This document shows positions 7,411-19,182 of a DNA stretch of 64,000 nucleotides, piece after piece. The notes beneath the pieces are model-generated. The model had not been told where the DNA came from. It worked only from the letters and a program-made list of their open reading frames with translations, and did not search any database. Each line of letters begins with the position of its first letter. Within the stretch, counting starts at the first letter, position 1. The stretch is from Flavobacteriaceae bacterium PS02334. Lineage in GTDB: Bacteria > Bacteroidota > Bacteroidia > Flavobacteriales > Flavobacteriaceae. The translations under genes and the position numbers were made by a program. The DNA is taken from contig JASCOH010000004.1 of NCBI GenBank assembly GCA_029959295.1, positions 62,001 to 126,000 on the forward strand. The letters are read 5' to 3'.

Positions 7411-9075
7411 ATGCACAAAAAAGCCTGCCGTTTCAAGTTCCTTTTCTTTTCGTTCTTGTTGTGCTTTTTCGTGATTTCAACAACCAATGCCAACTCGATA
7501 AAGCATTGCGATTCCTTGATCCAGTCAGGAATCGATGCCATGTGGAAGAAAGACCACGTGAAATCTCTAGAACTTTTAACCCAGGCTAAAAACCTTGCAG
7601 AGAAAAACCGCTGGTACAAGCAGTTATTTCTGGCCACCAACAATATCGGCGCCAACTATTACACCATGCTCGATTATGGCGAAGCGCTCAACTATTACCT
7701 CGAAAGCTATACCATCGCTGTTAAGAATCTAGAGCCAAAATATGAAATGGTCGTGCTCAACAACATCGCTATTTTATATTCCAAGGAGAAGAATTATGAC
7801 AAGGCAAACGAGTATTTCCAGAAAGCTTATGACATAGCCGTAGAGAACAAAGACACCATCAAAATCGGATTGTATGCCATGAATCTGGGCAATGTTGCCA
7901 ATGAAACCGGAGACTTGAAGAAAGCAAGGAATTATTTCACCCGGTCACTTCCTAATCTAGATTCACAGCCGCAGCTTTTGATTCTGTCCAAGATTGCCAT
8001 TGCTGAAAACGACCTGCTCCAAGGAAATGTCAAGCAGGCAAGAACTATTGCAGAGAACCTCTTAAACACTACAAAAGATTTAGAATACAATGACATCGGG
8101 ATTTCCCTTTCCCAAATCATAGCAAAAAGCCACCTCAAAGAAAACAATCTCGAACTTGCAGCGCTCTATGCAAACAAGATTTTTGACAGAAAGCCCAACT
8201 TCGAAACCAAGATCGCAGTATTCCAGTTGCTTTCCGAAATCTATTATGCCCAAAAATCATACAGCCTGGCACTTGCCGCAAAAGATTCAATTATCAAGAC
8301 AGAAGGCAAACTTAACGAAATCAAAAACGGAAGAGTATTTGAAAATAGCCGTGTGAAATTCGAGATCGAGAACTACAAAAACGAGATCGCCCTCAAGGAA
8401 TCCAAGATTGGCGCAGAGCGAAAGCTCTTCTATTTGATAATCGCAGTCATTTTTATCATTGTCTTTTTCATAGTGCTGACGTTGAGAAACCGCTCGATCA
8501 AACACAAACAGCGCAAGCTCATTGCAGAAAGAAATGAGCAGATTGTCACTTTAGAACTAGAAAAAGAAAAGAGCGACAACCTGCTGTTAGAGAAAATGCT
8601 CAAGGAAAAAGAAACGTGCGCCTTATTAGAACAAGAACGGTTGAAGAACGAAATCGAACTAAAAAACAGGAAGCTTTCTGCAAAGGCATTGTATCTTTCC
8701 GGCAGAAATGAATTGATTGAAGAGACCTTGCAGACGCTCTCAAAATTACCCGAAATTTCAAAAGACGCCGCATTGGTCGCCCATATAAAAACCCTAAAAA
8801 GCCATCTCAAGACAGAAGACGAATGGGACAGTTTCATTACGCACTTTGAAGAAGTCAACCAGCATTTCTTAAATAACCTGAAGGCAAAGCATCCAAAACT
8901 GAATTCAAACGACATTAGATTCCTTTCTTACATCTACATGAATCTAAGCACGAAGGAAATTTCCTCGATGCTGAACATTACTGCCGACGCATGCCGCAAA
9001 AGAAAAGAAAGAATCACCTCTAGAATGGAATTACCACACGACACAAACCTATACGATTACCTGTCAGCATTTTAA
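7411..9075 (+). CDS. Membrane-tethered TPR regulator with C-terminal LuxR-like HTH
   Basis: 554 residues. An N-terminal hydrophobic segment (FLFFSFLLCFFVIST) looks like a signal peptide. Residues ~30-330 are tetratricopeptide repeats (for example NIAILYSKEKNYDKANEYF). A single transmembrane helix is at ~338-358 (LIIAVIFIIVFFIVLTL). A coiled coil (~365-445) follows, and a C-terminal helix-turn-helix around 505-550 (SNDIRFLSYIYMNLSTKEIS, then MLNITADACRKRKERI). The layout puts the TPRs in the periplasm and the HTH in the cytoplasm, a one-component sensor design common in Bacteroidota. It is followed 109 bp later by a T9SS beta-propeller protein gene on the same strand, which may be a target or simply a neighbour. 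The ligand is unknown. Confidence 0.85.
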   Translation: MHKKACRFKFLFFSFLLCFFVISTTNANSIKHCDSLIQSGIDAMWKKDHVKSLELLTQAKNLAEKNRWYKQLFLATNNIGANYYTMLDYGEALNYYLESYTIAVKNLEPKYEMVVLNNIAILYSKEKNYDKANEYFQKAYDIAVENKDTIKIGLYAMNLGNVANETGDLKKARNYFTRSLPNLDSQPQLLILSKIAIAENDLLQGNVKQARTIAENLLNTTKDLEYNDIGISLSQIIAKSHLKENNLELAALYANKIFDRKPNFETKIAVFQLLSEIYYAQKSYSLALAAKDSIIKTEGKLNEIKNGRVFENSRVKFEIENYKNEIALKESKIGAERKLFYLIIAVIFIIVFFIVLTLRNRSIKHKQRKLIAERNEQIVTLELEKEKSDNLLLEKMLKEKETCALLEQERLKNEIELKNRKLSAKALYLSGRNELIEETLQTLSKLPEISKDAALVAHIKTLKSHLKTEDEWDSFITHFEEVNQHFLNNLKAKHPKLNSNDIRFLSYIYMNLSTKEISSMLNITADACRKRKERITSRMELPHDTNLYDYLSAF

Positions 9076-9184
9076 TACTTCCCAATCACAATTTGTCCAA
9101 GGAGATGTCACACTATGTCCGCTCTTATTTTTTGATTAGAGTATTATTTTTTGGAAAATTGCTACTAACAAAAAACAACTCATT

Positions 9185-11488
9185 ATGAAAAAAATTACAT
9201 TCCTCTTGTCGATGTTGGCAAGCTGTGCGATGCAGTCCCAAATCACCTATGAAGCGGCAAAAGATTTCGGAAAATTAGAAGACATGACGTATGACTTAAC
9301 CGTTCAGAATAAAATCTATGCGCTTACCCAAGGAAATCATATCGTTGTTTCTTCCGACAATGGTGCGACTTGGTCTCTGAAATATTCTTTTCCAAACACT
9401 GGGGCTTGGCTTACCGATTTAAAACTAAAGGCAAATACATTGAGCTTTGTGGTTAGAAACTCAGGCATGGCAACCGATGGAATATACATTCTGAACAATG
9501 CTGACAATGCGGTTATCCGCCACATCCCGATTCCAAATCCTGAAGACTTTTCTACTATTATTTCTTATGATTTGTCTGACGCCACAGGAAACACAGTAAT
9601 TGCGCACACTTCTTATTCTGAAGGCTTTACTGCCCGCACAAAAATCTTCATCTCAAAAGATGCAGGCACAAGTTGGCAGTTAATTTATTTTAGCGCTGAC
9701 AATGATAATGTGCATGCAAATAATGTAGCGATCAGCCCATTAGAAAGCAACAAATTATTCATCGCAAGATCATTAGGACCTGACGGTGTCAATGGTGGCT
9801 TATTGATTTCAACAGATGGCGGTTTGACTTTTACAGAAAATCTTGCCGGAATTGCGTTAGATCCAATCGCTTTTAACCCAACGAATGGCAACGATATCTT
9901 GATTGGAACAGGAATCAGCTTCGGCGTTACGCCAGAAGGCCTTTACCGTTCTTCAAATGGCGGCACAACTTGGACGCTCGTACCAATTACTTGGACCGAC
10001 CAGACTTTAAACAGCATCAATAAAATAGCTTTTCATCCTACAGCGGCAAACAATATTATTTTATTAGAAGAGAATGAGATTGCAAAATCAACAGATGGCG
10101 GAGCGACTTGGTCAAATATCGTTTATCCTGAATATTCAACATCTTATTATTATGGCTTGAATGCCTCTTACAATCCGTCAAATCCAAACCAAATTGCCAT
10201 CACTACCGATTTATTTCCACAGATGTCTAATGACGGAGGAACTACTTTGACTCAAATCCAAGCTCCTTTTTATAATATCATAAGTGTTGCCCATGCTAAG
10301 AACAGCACTGCAAAACATTTGTTTTATGGAAGCAATGGCGGGCGTCTGCATAAAAATCTGACCGCCGGCACCACTTCAATTTTTAATCCAGAACCTCCCA
10401 CAACGTTTAATCCGAAAAAGAATTATATCGTTGCTGACCAAAATATACCAGGAAGAACTTTCACTTATGCTTCCATGGGATTCTTTGGCGGAAATTTAGT
10501 TTTAAGCAATGATTATGGCGCAACTACAACCGTTTTAACTACTGCTTTCGCGGATGACATTCAAGAACTTATCGTAGATCCTAATAATTCTAATGTGATT
10601 TATGTAGCTTTCAGGTCTGGAGAAAATGGCACGTTACAAAAAATCAACTTTACAGATCTTGACAACATCACCGTGGAAGATATTGTAACTCCTGAAATTG
10701 ATGAGTTTGGTTCTGGTGCGATTACCGGAGTAGCAGTTACGCAAGGAAACAGCAATGAGATCTTCATTTCAAAAAGCGCTAAATTCTTCAAATCAACTGA
10801 TGGCGGTGTTACTTGGGTAGAAAAAATGAACGGCTTGTCAATTAACCAAGGATCAGATTTGATCTGGGATATGCAAAGAAACCCGATCAATCCTAATCAT
10901 TTTACTGTTGCCACAAACGCTGGGGTTTTCTCAACTTCAAATGCTGGTGAAAACTGGACAAGCATTTTATCAGGCGTTGACGCTAAAAGAATTACCTACT
11001 CGCCTGCAAACGATGGCGTGATGGTGGTTTCCCTTTTTTCTACTATATCCCAAGACACTTCAATAAAATATACGGCTGACGCTGGACAAACTTGGTCAGA
11101 AGTTACTCCTGCGCAATTGAACTATATTAATTCTTATTCGATGGCGTATGATTTCGACGGAAATAACATCAATGCTTATATCGCAACTACTGATTTAGGA
11201 GTATTGAAATACACGATTGAAAATGTAACTTTAGGCGTAAGTAATCCAAATGCTAACGCTGACGCAATTTCAATTTACCCAAATCCGGCTTCCAATCAAT
11301 TACATGTTGCTGCAACCGGAAATGCTTTTGAAATCAAAAACACGTTGATCTACACATTGACTGGACAAAAAGTTCTAGAAAGCAATGCCTCAACTATTGA
11401 TATTTCAAGATTAAATACTGGAATTTATATCGTAAATGTAGTAACTGACAATGGCGCAATCCACACTCAGAAGCTTATCAAAAAATAG
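9185..11488 (+). CDS. Secreted BNR/sialidase-type beta-propeller protein with T9SS type A sorting domain
   Basis: 767 residues. A signal peptide MKKITFLLSMLASCAMQSQ precedes a long array of Asp-box/BNR-like repeats (SSDNGATWS, SKDAGTSWQ, STDGGLTF, SSNGGTTWT, STDGGATWS, STDGGVTWV, TSNAGENWT, TADAGQTWS). These build beta-propellers of the sialidase/VPS10 type. The last ~80 residues (from ISIYPNPASNQLHV to GAIHTQKLIKK) are a type A C-terminal T9SS sorting signal, so it should be exported and anchored or released at the cell surface. No sialidase arginine triad or FRIP motif was identified, so enzymatic activity is not claimed. An intrinsic terminator follows at 11506-11541. Confidence 0.9.
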   Translation: MKKITFLLSMLASCAMQSQITYEAAKDFGKLEDMTYDLTVQNKIYALTQGNHIVVSSDNGATWSLKYSFPNTGAWLTDLKLKANTLSFVVRNSGMATDGIYILNNADNAVIRHIPIPNPEDFSTIISYDLSDATGNTVIAHTSYSEGFTARTKIFISKDAGTSWQLIYFSADNDNVHANNVAISPLESNKLFIARSLGPDGVNGGLLISTDGGLTFTENLAGIALDPIAFNPTNGNDILIGTGISFGVTPEGLYRSSNGGTTWTLVPITWTDQTLNSINKIAFHPTAANNIILLEENEIAKSTDGGATWSNIVYPEYSTSYYYGLNASYNPSNPNQIAITTDLFPQMSNDGGTTLTQIQAPFYNIISVAHAKNSTAKHLFYGSNGGRLHKNLTAGTTSIFNPEPPTTFNPKKNYIVADQNIPGRTFTYASMGFFGGNLVLSNDYGATTTVLTTAFADDIQELIVDPNNSNVIYVAFRSGENGTLQKINFTDLDNITVEDIVTPEIDEFGSGAITGVAVTQGNSNEIFISKSAKFFKSTDGGVTWVEKMNGLSINQGSDLIWDMQRNPINPNHFTVATNAGVFSTSNAGENWTSILSGVDAKRITYSPANDGVMVVSLFSTISQDTSIKYTADAGQTWSEVTPAQLNYINSYSMAYDFDGNNINAYIATTDLGVLKYTIENVTLGVSNPNANADAISIYPNPASNQLHVAATGNAFEIKNTLIYTLTGQKVLESNASTIDISRLNTGIYIVNVVTDNGAIHTQKLIKK

Positions 11489-11505
11489 TTTTTAGCATGC
11501 CCTTG

Positions 11506-11541
11506 AAAGCTGCATTCCTTAATTGGTCTGCAGCTTTTTTT
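11506..11541 (+). terminator. Intrinsic terminator of the beta-propeller gene
   Basis: AAAGCTGCA and TGCAGCTTT form the stem, followed by a run of T. It starts 17 bp after the stop codon. Confidence 0.8.
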
Positions 11542-11589
11542 ATGGCAAAAATTTAAGGTTTGGCGCTTTACAATTTCATAATGCTTTAT

Positions 11590-11597
11590 TAACTTTG
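11590..11597 (+). promoter_or_regulatory. -7 promoter element TAACTTTG for the cupin gene
   Basis: Exact TAnnTTTG match 50 bp before the start at 11647; a weak CTTTA lies 19 bp upstream in the -33 place. Confidence 0.5.
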
Positions 11598-11646
11598 TTT
11601 AGAACGGATCCCTGAGTACCATTATTTATTTATAAATATTTGTAGT

Positions 11647-12519
11647 ATGCCATTACAATTAACTGAAATTGAGCGCGTAAAAACCATCTCAAAAGAAGAA
11701 TTTTATAGAAATTATGTAGTAAAACAAAAACCTTTGGTCATAGAAAAATTGACTGAAGATTGGCCAGCTTATGAAAAATGGAAGCTGGACTACATAAAAA
11801 ATATCGCCGGAGAAAAGGAAGTGCCTTTATACGACGACCGTCCGGTGACGCACAAAGATGGTTTTAATGAAGCCCACGCCAAGATGAAAATGGCAGATTA
11901 TATTGACCTTTTGCAGTCAAAACCTACCAATTACCGCATTTTTCTCTATAATTTGATGCAACAGGTTCCTTCGTTGAAATTAGACTTTAAATGGCCTGAT
12001 ATTGGCTTGCGATTGGTAAAACAGCTTCCGATGCTTTTCTTCGGAGGCGAGAATTCTAAGGTTTTCATCCATTATGATATCGACTATTCTAATATTTTGC
12101 ATTTTCATTTCCATGGAAAAAAGCAGTGCATTTTATTTGCTCCAGACCAGACGCCTTATCTGTATAAAGTGCCGCATGCGCTGATTTCTAGAGAAGATAT
12201 TGATTTTGACAATCCAGATTTAGAAAAATGGCCCGCCTTAAAACAGGCAAAAGGCTTGATCTGCAATCTTGAACATGGCGAAATGCTTTATATGCCGGAA
12301 GGCTATTGGCATTATATGAAATACCTGACTCCTGGATTTTCGATGAGCTTACGCGCATTTCCAAGGAAGATTGGCAATTTGGGCAAAGCCGCCTATAATA
12401 TTTTTGTCATGCGCAATTTTGACAACCTGATGCGAAAGTGGAAAGGCCAGCATTGGATTGACTACAAAAACGAACAGGCAATTGTAAGGACGCACAAAAA
12501 TCTAAACATAGTTCCATAA
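11647..12519 (+). CDS. Cupin-like/JmjC-type protein (putative Fe(II)/2-oxoglutarate oxygenase)
   Basis: 290 residues resembling the cupin-like (FIH/JMJD5-type) family. The N-terminus has the characteristic KEEFYRNYVVKQKPLVIE opening. The probable metal site is HYDIDYSNILHFHFHGKKQ (His at ~142 and Asp at ~144 in an HxD pattern) with a distal His in YMPEGYWHYMKYL. Known members hydroxylate proteins or small molecules; the substrate here is not predictable. No signal peptide. It stands alone between two T9SS cargo genes and shares a bidirectional terminator with the convergent giant gene. Confidence 0.85.
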   Translation: MPLQLTEIERVKTISKEEFYRNYVVKQKPLVIEKLTEDWPAYEKWKLDYIKNIAGEKEVPLYDDRPVTHKDGFNEAHAKMKMADYIDLLQSKPTNYRIFLYNLMQQVPSLKLDFKWPDIGLRLVKQLPMLFFGGENSKVFIHYDIDYSNILHFHFHGKKQCILFAPDQTPYLYKVPHALISREDIDFDNPDLEKWPALKQAKGLICNLEHGEMLYMPEGYWHYMKYLTPGFSMSLRAFPRKIGNLGKAAYNIFVMRNFDNLMRKWKGQHWIDYKNEQAIVRTHKNLNIVP

Positions 12520-12553
12520 AAAAAATCCCAGCGCAATTGCTGGGATTTTTTGT
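12518..12553. terminator. Bidirectional intrinsic terminator
   Basis: AAAAAATCCCAGC and GCTGGGATTTTTT flank a short loop, with A and T runs on both sides. It serves the cupin gene (+) and the giant T9SS gene (-). Confidence 0.88.
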
Positions 12554-12575
12554 TTTAACTAGGATTCTCTTTTTC

Positions 12576-15500
12576 TTATTTCAATATAATTTTTCTAGTA
12601 GTCTGCATTCCGTTTTCTAAGTATACTTTCACAATCAGCGCTTGCTGGCTTGCGATAACTTCCTGAACACGGAATTCATTTGCATTTACCTTTTTATTTT
12701 CATAGATATTTCTTCCAAGGATATCATAAATCGCTATGCTTTGGATGTTTTCCAATGTAGATCTTACGATAATTGCTTTGTCTTTTACACCAACCGTCAA
12801 GTTGTTATTGATAGCCTCAAAATCTGGATTGCCCAATGTTTCTGAAGTATATCTAAGAACAAATCTGGTATTGAAAGTTCCAACAGCTGATGTAAATTCA
12901 TAGTCAGATGCTTTCAAATCATGGATAATATTCAAAGCTTTATCTTCTAAATAGATATTTTGATCGGTGAATGTTCCGTCAAACTTGGCAAGGCTGATTT
13001 TCAATGTTCCTGCCATAGTGGTTTTATACCCCAAATCTACAATATCAGCATCGTTGAAAGGCAATGCCCTTCCTTGAATGCTGAGGTTCTTTTGAGATGC
13101 GATTGAATATAATGTAACTGCATTTCCGCCGAAAACTTCTCCGTCGAAACTGCGATCTAGTTCATTTGTCGCTCCATCGATATATCCAACCAAAGCTTGG
13201 TTGAATCCATTTTGTGCATTTGTCAAGTTCAACCATATTCTGTGCTTTTCTGCAGCAGCTTGAGGCGTATTTCCTGTTCTCAAGAACTGTGAATTGTGCA
13301 GCGCTACTCTCATGCCGTTGTTGAACGTCGCGTTTCCGTTAGCATTTCCTTTTACGAAGAATGACTGACCGGCAGCGATATATCCGTCATAGGTAACTGC
13401 GCTTGAAGTTCCCGTACCTCCAACAGCGTTGTAAACGGCGTAATCATTTGGTGCATATCCATAAAATCCATCTTGATTCGGAACCGGATCTAACGGCGTA
13501 TTGTGCGTCCAGACATAAATAGTTCCTTCCAATTGAGGATTGATTGACGAAGCCAAGAATTTATCTGCATGGATGGCAGAAGGGTAAGGATTTCCGAGCA
13601 AATTCCACTTTTCTTGTGTAGCGTGTCCTGCAACCGGAATGGTTACAGCGCCATTATGAGCTTCTCCTGAGAAATTTCCTGTAAATTCAGATGGCGCAAG
13701 AGGATTTGTTGAAAAAGTCTGCGGGGCTCTGACAATATAACCGATGCCTTTTTCCATATTTGAAGTTTTCAAAACATTTACCCAGTCTTGGAAATCAGTA
13801 TCCCATCTGAAATATTTATCGGCAAGCGTGTTTGGAGAAAGCGCTCCCAAAGTTTGAGAAGCAACCGGAGATGACCAATAGGTATAATCATAACGGTACA
13901 TCGGTTTTGCAATTCTTTCCATGGCAATCGCATTACCGCTATTTACTGCGTTATCGCAAACTTGAACAAGGCTTCCGTTGTTTTTTATGGTAAAGATTCC
14001 ATTGTTTACAAATCCGTATTCAACCTTGATGTAACTTTCATCGCTGATCGTAATATTACCGCTATTTGTCAAGCTTCTTGCTGAAAAACTGCCTGAAACA
14101 GAAGTATTATAAAGTCCATTGATGACAACATCTTTTGTACTCTCTGGAAGACCTCCAACCCAATTCGTTCCGTCCCAAGTTACAGTGCCTTGCGAGCCAA
14201 AAACATTAACTGCGTTTGTCGCTGCATAACATGTCACTGTGTTTTCTCTTACTTGCGCATAAAATTGGTAGTGCTCTAAACCTGCTAAAGATGCTATTGT
14301 CAATGTTGCTGTAGTTGCGCCTGTATAAACACCGCCGTCAGCCAATTCTGTCCAAGCTGTTTGGCTCGGCGTGCTGACAAACCATTGATATACTAATGGA
14401 TTTCCGCCTGCAAAACCTTCTGTTGCTGCAACAGTTAAAACTGCTGCTCCGCATTTGTCTGAGAAAGTTGGCTGTTGTGTAATTACTGGAAGATTTTCTG
14501 AGATTGTAGGCGCTATTCCTGTACCAAAACACTCATTAGCTTCTATGGTTACAATTGTCCAATCTGCACTATTATAAGTCGTTTTTGGTGCAAGTGCTGT
14601 TATTTTTCTTTTTAGATAATATCCAACACGATTTGATCCAGCAACGTCATCAATTATTGTTCCGCTACTAGTTCTCAACTGAAAACCATCGGCTGCATTA
14701 TAACCTCCATCTATTGTTCCATGTCCAGTTGAAGCTGGAGTAGCGCATTGATTTGTACCAGTTACTTTTATAATTGCAATTCCTCCAGAAGGTATTGTTC
14801 CTGAAATAGTTGCATAATTTACAAAATCGTTATTACTATAAGTACCAGCTCTGAAAATTCTATAATTAGAAAGATTTTTTGAAGTTGGCGTTCCATTAAA
14901 TATAGAAATATATCCGCCATTTCCGCCATTTTCATCATATACTTCATAAATAAGAAGATCAGAAGGAACTCCTGTACCGTTTTCACATCCTGAAGACAGA
15001 TTGTGAATTACATTAAAAGTCGTTGAAGCCGTACAGCCCTGTGCATTTGTAGTTACAAGATTTCCTGCTGTAGCACCTGCTGGAACTACGACTTTTATCT
15101 CTGTTGTAGAAACTGGAGTTACCGTTGCAGACACACCATTAAATGTAGCTGTTGCGCCAATAAGGTTTCCTGCTGTTGCCGTAACCGTAACTACTGTTGC
15201 AACCGGACCAGAGTTTGGCACGACAGTATTTGTTGCAGTTGCACAAGTTCCTGTACCTTGAATTAAAAAAGTATAAGGATTTTCATTACCTGTCAAATCA
15301 TTATTTGCAATTGAAACAACAGCTGTTCGAACACCCGATAAAGTAGGCGTAAATGTAATTTTAAAATTAGATGTACTTCCTGAGGCAATAGAACTTGCAG
15401 GATATTGCGTTATTGAAAAATCACCAGGATTTGTTCCTCCGATGCTAATCGTCGGAGTACCGCTTAAAAGCAATGTGCTTAACCCTACGTTTCCAATTGT

Positions 15501-18500
15501 ATATTCTTTTTCTTGGCCTACACCAATATTTTGTGATGCAAAAAGAGTGAAATTTAACGGCTGTGCCACTGTGCTGCCACTAACGATATTTTGGCTATTT
15601 GCTTTTACATAAATTTCTGCACCTGCTGGCTGTGTAATATTTAGTGTATAATCTTCTACTTCACCGTCAAAAAGAGTTTCACAAGGAGTCGCTACATCAC
15701 TATATTTTGTACTAACCCTCATTCTGATATTTCCTGATTGTGCGCTTGTAGGTACAGCTACATTTAGAGGTGATAGTGATGTAAGTCCGTCTGTTACATT
15801 TGTTGCAGAACCTAAATCATAAGATTCACCAGCAGAAAATGTTCCATTTCTATCCCAGTCTATCCAAACTTTAGTCTGAACTGTGAAATTTCCATCAGTA
15901 TTTACTTTAACTGATAAATCATAACCTTCCCCTTTATTTAATGTGGTACTAATAGAAGTGTAGTCTTGATAAGGCAGTGTTTTTCCACTGTTATTATTTA
16001 TAGTATTAAAACTAACATTTGTAATACTTGTATTTGCGTCCATATTACCTTCAGAAAGGCAATAAGTGATAGTAGGGGTTGCACAAATCGAAACTCCTTG
16101 AGTCCAAGTCGTTCCTCTTAGCACAAAAACCTTAAAGCAATATTGTGTATCATTTAACAAACCTGTTATTGCTTTTGAAGTTGCAGTTCCTTTATAAACC
16201 ACTTGATTTGCGCTTGCATACACGTCATTTGCAGTATATGCTGAACCATCTCCAGAAGGTGTAAAAGTTACAGCACCTTGATTTGCCACAATTAAAACTT
16301 GGTCATAACATGTTGGGCTATTCCAATTTAAAGTAACTTTTTCAGAAGCTACAGTAGCCGCTAAATTTCTAACATCATCTTGGGCAACACCTGCAGTAAT
16401 TCTTGACGCTGCAGAGCCAGAAGCCCAATTGGTCAAATTTTCTCCAACATAAGGGAAAACTGCAAAAGAATAAGTTTCATTTTCAACTAATCCAGTAATG
16501 ATTGCTGAAAGACTGTTTCCTTTATAAACAACTTTTCCTAAAGTGGCGGGATTCGCTGAAGTTGCAGTTGCAAAATCTAAATTTGCATTATATGTATTGG
16601 CGCTATTCTTTGTCCCCGTTGGTAAAGTTCCTCCTTGAATAGCAAAAACGACATACCCTGTTGGCGTTGTTCCTGATACTGGCGCTGCCCATGAAAGCGT
16701 TACACCATTATCTGTGAAACAACCTTGAAAAGCCGTTGCATCATTAGGCTGTGAATTTGTCAAAGTCAAAGTTCCTACACTAGAAGCTGTAGGTCCGCAT
16801 GAATTGGTAACTAAACATTTATAGCGATAGCCGTTCATCTCTTCTGAAGTAGCTGATGTAACATAACTTGCACTATTAGCACCTGAAATGTCTGACCAAT
16901 TAGTTCCTCCATCAATAGACAATTGCCATTGGTAAGTAACCGTTCCTGATGCTGCAGAAGCAACAACTGTAAAAGTTTTTGGTGCCGGAATAACAACACT
17001 TGTGCTATTTGGCTGTGTCGTTAAGCTTGGAACATTTGATATCGTTATGCTTTGGGTTTTGACCGCAGACCAGCAATTGCCATTAAAACTACGTACATGC
17101 ACATTTCCAGTTGCAGCTACATTATAAGGACTGCTTACAGGACTTGTTGTAGCAGTTCCTGTTGCGCTTGTTTGCCAGTAATATACATTTCCATCTGTAC
17201 TTTCACCTGTCGCAAAATTATAGCTCACTGTTGCTGTCCCACAAGAAGTAACTGGGGTAAATGTTCCTTGAGGCGTCGCTGGCAATGCATTTACAGTTCT
17301 AGCTCCAGAAACATCAGATTTAGCTGAAGGGCATGGTGAAGCGCCTGAAACTATTGCATAATAATAAAAAGTCCCTAATTCGCTATTTGAAGGCGTAAAA
17401 CTAGCAGAATTTGTTCCCACCGTCACATCATCTCCTGCAGTAGCATTGCTGTTATCTGTAGATTTATACCATTGATAAGATAATGAAGTTCCGGTTCCAA
17501 CAATAGAAAGCGCAGTAAAAGAGGCTCCTTGACAAATACTAACGGCTCCAGTATTTGGTTGTGTCGTAATATTTACTGGTTGATTAATTACCACTGCATA
17601 AGCCGCAGTTGCACCAGCTGACCAAGCTCCAGCTTTATTTGCTCTTACATAATAATTTCCACCTGTTGTAACTAAAAGCGTTCCTGTTGCATTATTCGCC
17701 GTTGAAGTTCCTGTCGCTGAAGTTTGCCAATAATAAGTCTCTCCGCCAGGAATTGTTCCTGTATAAGTAAGCGTTGTTGAACTGCAGGCAGGCGTTGTTC
17801 CAGAAATTGTTCCCGATGGATTTGCCGGAATATCAGTTCCTGTTCCCTGAATTGCAAAAGTATAAGGGTTTTTAGTGCTGTCGTTGTTAGCAATCGTTAT
17901 TGTTGCTGTTCTTGTTCCTGTTGCGCTTGGGTCAAAAGTAACTTGAAAAGTTGTGCTTCCTGCTGCGGCAACGCTTGTCGCAGGAATTGCTGTTACTGCA
18001 AAATCAGCAGCATTTGTTCCTGAAATAATCGCATAAGGAGAACTTCCTGTCAAGCTCAAGGCGTCGCTACCTGTATTTTGAATCGTAAAGGTTCTTACAA
18101 TTGTTCCTGTAGTAATATCTTGGCTTCCGAAATCAGTATGATTAGCAGTTGAAGGCGTAGTGCTTCCGTTTGTGATATTTGCAGCATTTCCTTGAAGATT
18201 CATGTTTGGGGCAACTGTTGTACCCGTTCCTTGTATTGCGAATGTATAAGGATTTTCATCGCTGTCATTGTTCGCAATACTGATAGTTGCATTTTTTACT
18301 CCTATAGCATTAGGATCAAAAGTGATTTGAAAAGTAGTATTTCCAGATGTCGCTACTGGTGTTGCAGGAAAAGTTGTAGCCGTAAAATCACTAGAATTGG
18401 CACCTGAAATTGCAACAATTGGAGTTCCTGACAAATTCAAATCAGCAGTACCTGTATTTTGAATTGTAAAAGTTCTTACGATAGATCCCGAAGTAATATC

Positions 18501-19076
18501 TTGATTGCCAAAATCTGTGTAATTTGTGCTAGATACCGTTGTTGCGCCATTTATTATATTAGTAGAATTACCTTGTAAATTTATTTCTGGAGCTGAAACA
18601 GCTGCTGTACCTTTAATTTCAACAGAAAACAATCTTGCTCCTGCACTTGCACTAGCATTTGGAGCTGTTATTCTTATTTTAGCTGATGAATAACTGTAGG
18701 GAAGATTTATAACTGGATTTGATCGTGTACTTGTTGTATGCAAATTTGAACCTACTTGGCTCCATGCGGTACCATTCCAATATTCAATTTTAATGTCATC
18801 AGAATGACTTACTATTGTTCCAAATGATTCAAGAGATAGTGTTATTGTAATTCCTGTATACTGAGAAAAATTCATGCTAGGAGACTCTAAACTCTTACCT
18901 GAAAGCATTTTCCAATAATCTGTACCAGAATTATTCATATCCGCATTTATAACCCAACCTGAATTTCCACTCGGCGTATTTCGAGTTGGAAGAGATAATT
19001 TTGGAATAATATTAACCTGCCCAAAAGCATTCCCAATACCAAAAACCAATAAAATTAATAGTAAAATTTTCTTCAT
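12576..19076 (-). CDS. Giant multidomain T9SS surface protein (choice-of-anchor D, Ig-like, FN3, GEVED domains)
   Basis: 2166 residues. Signal peptide [19 protein letters not shown]. Order: an N-terminal beta-sandwich (~20-155); two ~120-residue choice-of-anchor D repeats (~160-410); Ig-like segments (~415-770); fibronectin type III-like segments (~775-1000); a region ending in [10 protein letters not shown] (~1005-1145); a third anchor D repeat; an IPT/TIG-like segment ([14 protein letters not shown]); a lamin-tail-like domain (~1365-1510); more Ig-like sequence. The C-terminal ~550 residues hold [18 protein letters not shown] and GYIVRAPQ, then the sorting tail ending in TRKIILK. This tail resembles what is catalogued as a type C T9SS sorting region. 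It is probably an adhesin or matrix protein on the cell surface; no catalytic domain was found. The C-terminal module is shared with the 20465-24388 protein. Confidence 0.88.
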   Translation of the reverse strand: MKKILLLILLVFGIGNAFGQVNIIPKLSLPTRNTPSGNSGWVINADMNNSGTDYWKMLSGKSLESPSMNFSQYTGITITLSLESFGTIVSHSDDIKIEYWNGTAWSQVGSNLHTTSTRSNPVINLPYSYSSAKIRITAPNASASAGARLFSVEIKGTAAVSAPEINLQGNSTNIINGATTVSSTNYTDFGNQDITSGSIVRTFTIQNTGTADLNLSGTPIVAISGANSSDFTATTFPATPVATSGNTTFQITFDPNAIGVKNATISIANNDSDENPYTFAIQGTGTTVAPNMNLQGNAANITNGSTTPSTANHTDFGSQDITTGTIVRTFTIQNTGSDALSLTGSSPYAIISGTNAADFAVTAIPATSVAAAGSTTFQVTFDPSATGTRTATITIANNDSTKNPYTFAIQGTGTDIPANPSGTISGTTPACSSTTLTYTGTIPGGETYYWQTSATGTSTANNATGTLLVTTGGNYYVRANKAGAWSAGATAAYAVVINQPVNITTQPNTGAVSICQGASFTALSIVGTGTSLSYQWYKSTDNSNATAGDDVTVGTNSASFTPSNSELGTFYYYAIVSGASPCPSAKSDVSGARTVNALPATPQGTFTPVTSCGTATVSYNFATGESTDGNVYYWQTSATGTATTSPVSSPYNVAATGNVHVRSFNGNCWSAVKTQSITISNVPSLTTQPNSTSVVIPAPKTFTVVASAASGTVTYQWQLSIDGGTNWSDISGANSASYVTSATSEEMNGYRYKCLVTNSCGPTASSVGTLTLTNSQPNDATAFQGCFTDNGVTLSWAAPVSGTTPTGYVVFAIQGGTLPTGTKNSANTYNANLDFATATSANPATLGKVVYKGNSLSAIITGLVENETYSFAVFPYVGENLTNWASGSAASRITAGVAQDDVRNLAATVASEKVTLNWNSPTCYDQVLIVANQGAVTFTPSGDGSAYTANDVYASANQVVYKGTATSKAITGLLNDTQYCFKVFVLRGTTWTQGVSICATPTITYCLSEGNMDANTSITNVSFNTINNNSGKTLPYQDYTSISTTLNKGEGYDLSVKVNTDGNFTVQTKVWIDWDRNGTFSAGESYDLGSATNVTDGLTSLSPLNVAVPTSAQSGNIRMRVSTKYSDVATPCETLFDGEVEDYTLNITQPAGAEIYVKANSQNIVSGSTVAQPLNFTLFASQNIGVGQEKEYTIGNVGLSTLLLSGTPTISIGGTNPGDFSITQYPASSIASGSTSNFKITFTPTLSGVRTAVVSIANNDLTGNENPYTFLIQGTGTCATATNTVVPNSGPVATVVTVTATAGNLIGATATFNGVSATVTPVSTTEIKVVVPAGATAGNLVTTNAQGCTASTTFNVIHNLSSGCENGTGVPSDLLIYEVYDENGGNGGYISIFNGTPTSKNLSNYRIFRAGTYSNNDFVNYATISGTIPSGGIAIIKVTGTNQCATPASTGHGTIDGGYNAADGFQLRTSSGTIIDDVAGSNRVGYYLKRKITALAPKTTYNSADWTIVTIEANECFGTGIAPTISENLPVITQQPTFSDKCGAAVLTVAATEGFAGGNPLVYQWFVSTPSQTAWTELADGGVYTGATTATLTIASLAGLEHYQFYAQVRENTVTCYAATNAVNVFGSQGTVTWDGTNWVGGLPESTKDVVINGLYNTSVSGSFSARSLTNSGNITISDESYIKVEYGFVNNGIFTIKNNGSLVQVCDNAVNSGNAIAMERIAKPMYRYDYTYWSSPVASQTLGALSPNTLADKYFRWDTDFQDWVNVLKTSNMEKGIGYIVRAPQTFSTNPLAPSEFTGNFSGEAHNGAVTIPVAGHATQEKWNLLGNPYPSAIHADKFLASSINPQLEGTIYVWTHNTPLDPVPNQDGFYGYAPNDYAVYNAVGGTGTSSAVTYDGYIAAGQSFFVKGNANGNATFNNGMRVALHNSQFLRTGNTPQAAAEKHRIWLNLTNAQNGFNQALVGYIDGATNELDRSFDGEVFGGNAVTLYSIASQKNLSIQGRALPFNDADIVDLGYKTTMAGTLKISLAKFDGTFTDQNIYLEDKALNIIHDLKASDYEFTSAVGTFNTRFVLRYTSETLGNPDFEAINNNLTVGVKDKAIIVRSTLENIQSIAIYDILGRNIYENKKVNANEFRVQEVIASQQALIVKVYLENGMQTTRKIILK

Positions 19077-19139
19077 AAAAATATCATTTAAAATTGTCCC
19101 CTGTGCCTTATTTATGGCGTCTTTTTAAAATGCACTGCG

Positions 19140-19147
19140 CAAAAGTA
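19140..19147 (-). promoter_or_regulatory. -7 promoter element TACTTTTG of the giant T9SS gene
   Basis: On the minus strand the complement of 19140-19147 reads TACTTTTG, an exact TAnnTTTG match, leaving a leader of roughly 57 bases before the start codon at 19076. The -33 region is weak. Confidence 0.5.
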
Positions 19148-19182
19148 ATGCTCTAACGTTACCTTAACATTAAATTGGCAAA

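Noticed and set aside
8430-8915. 161-codon open frame antisense to the TPR/HTH gene
   Set aside because: Ser/Phe-rich reverse reading of a coiled-coil and HTH region; no domain or promoter.
9185-11488. Sialidase enzyme
   Set aside because: Asp-box repeats are present, but the FRIP motif and the arginine triad were not found; the repeats alone only show a propeller fold.
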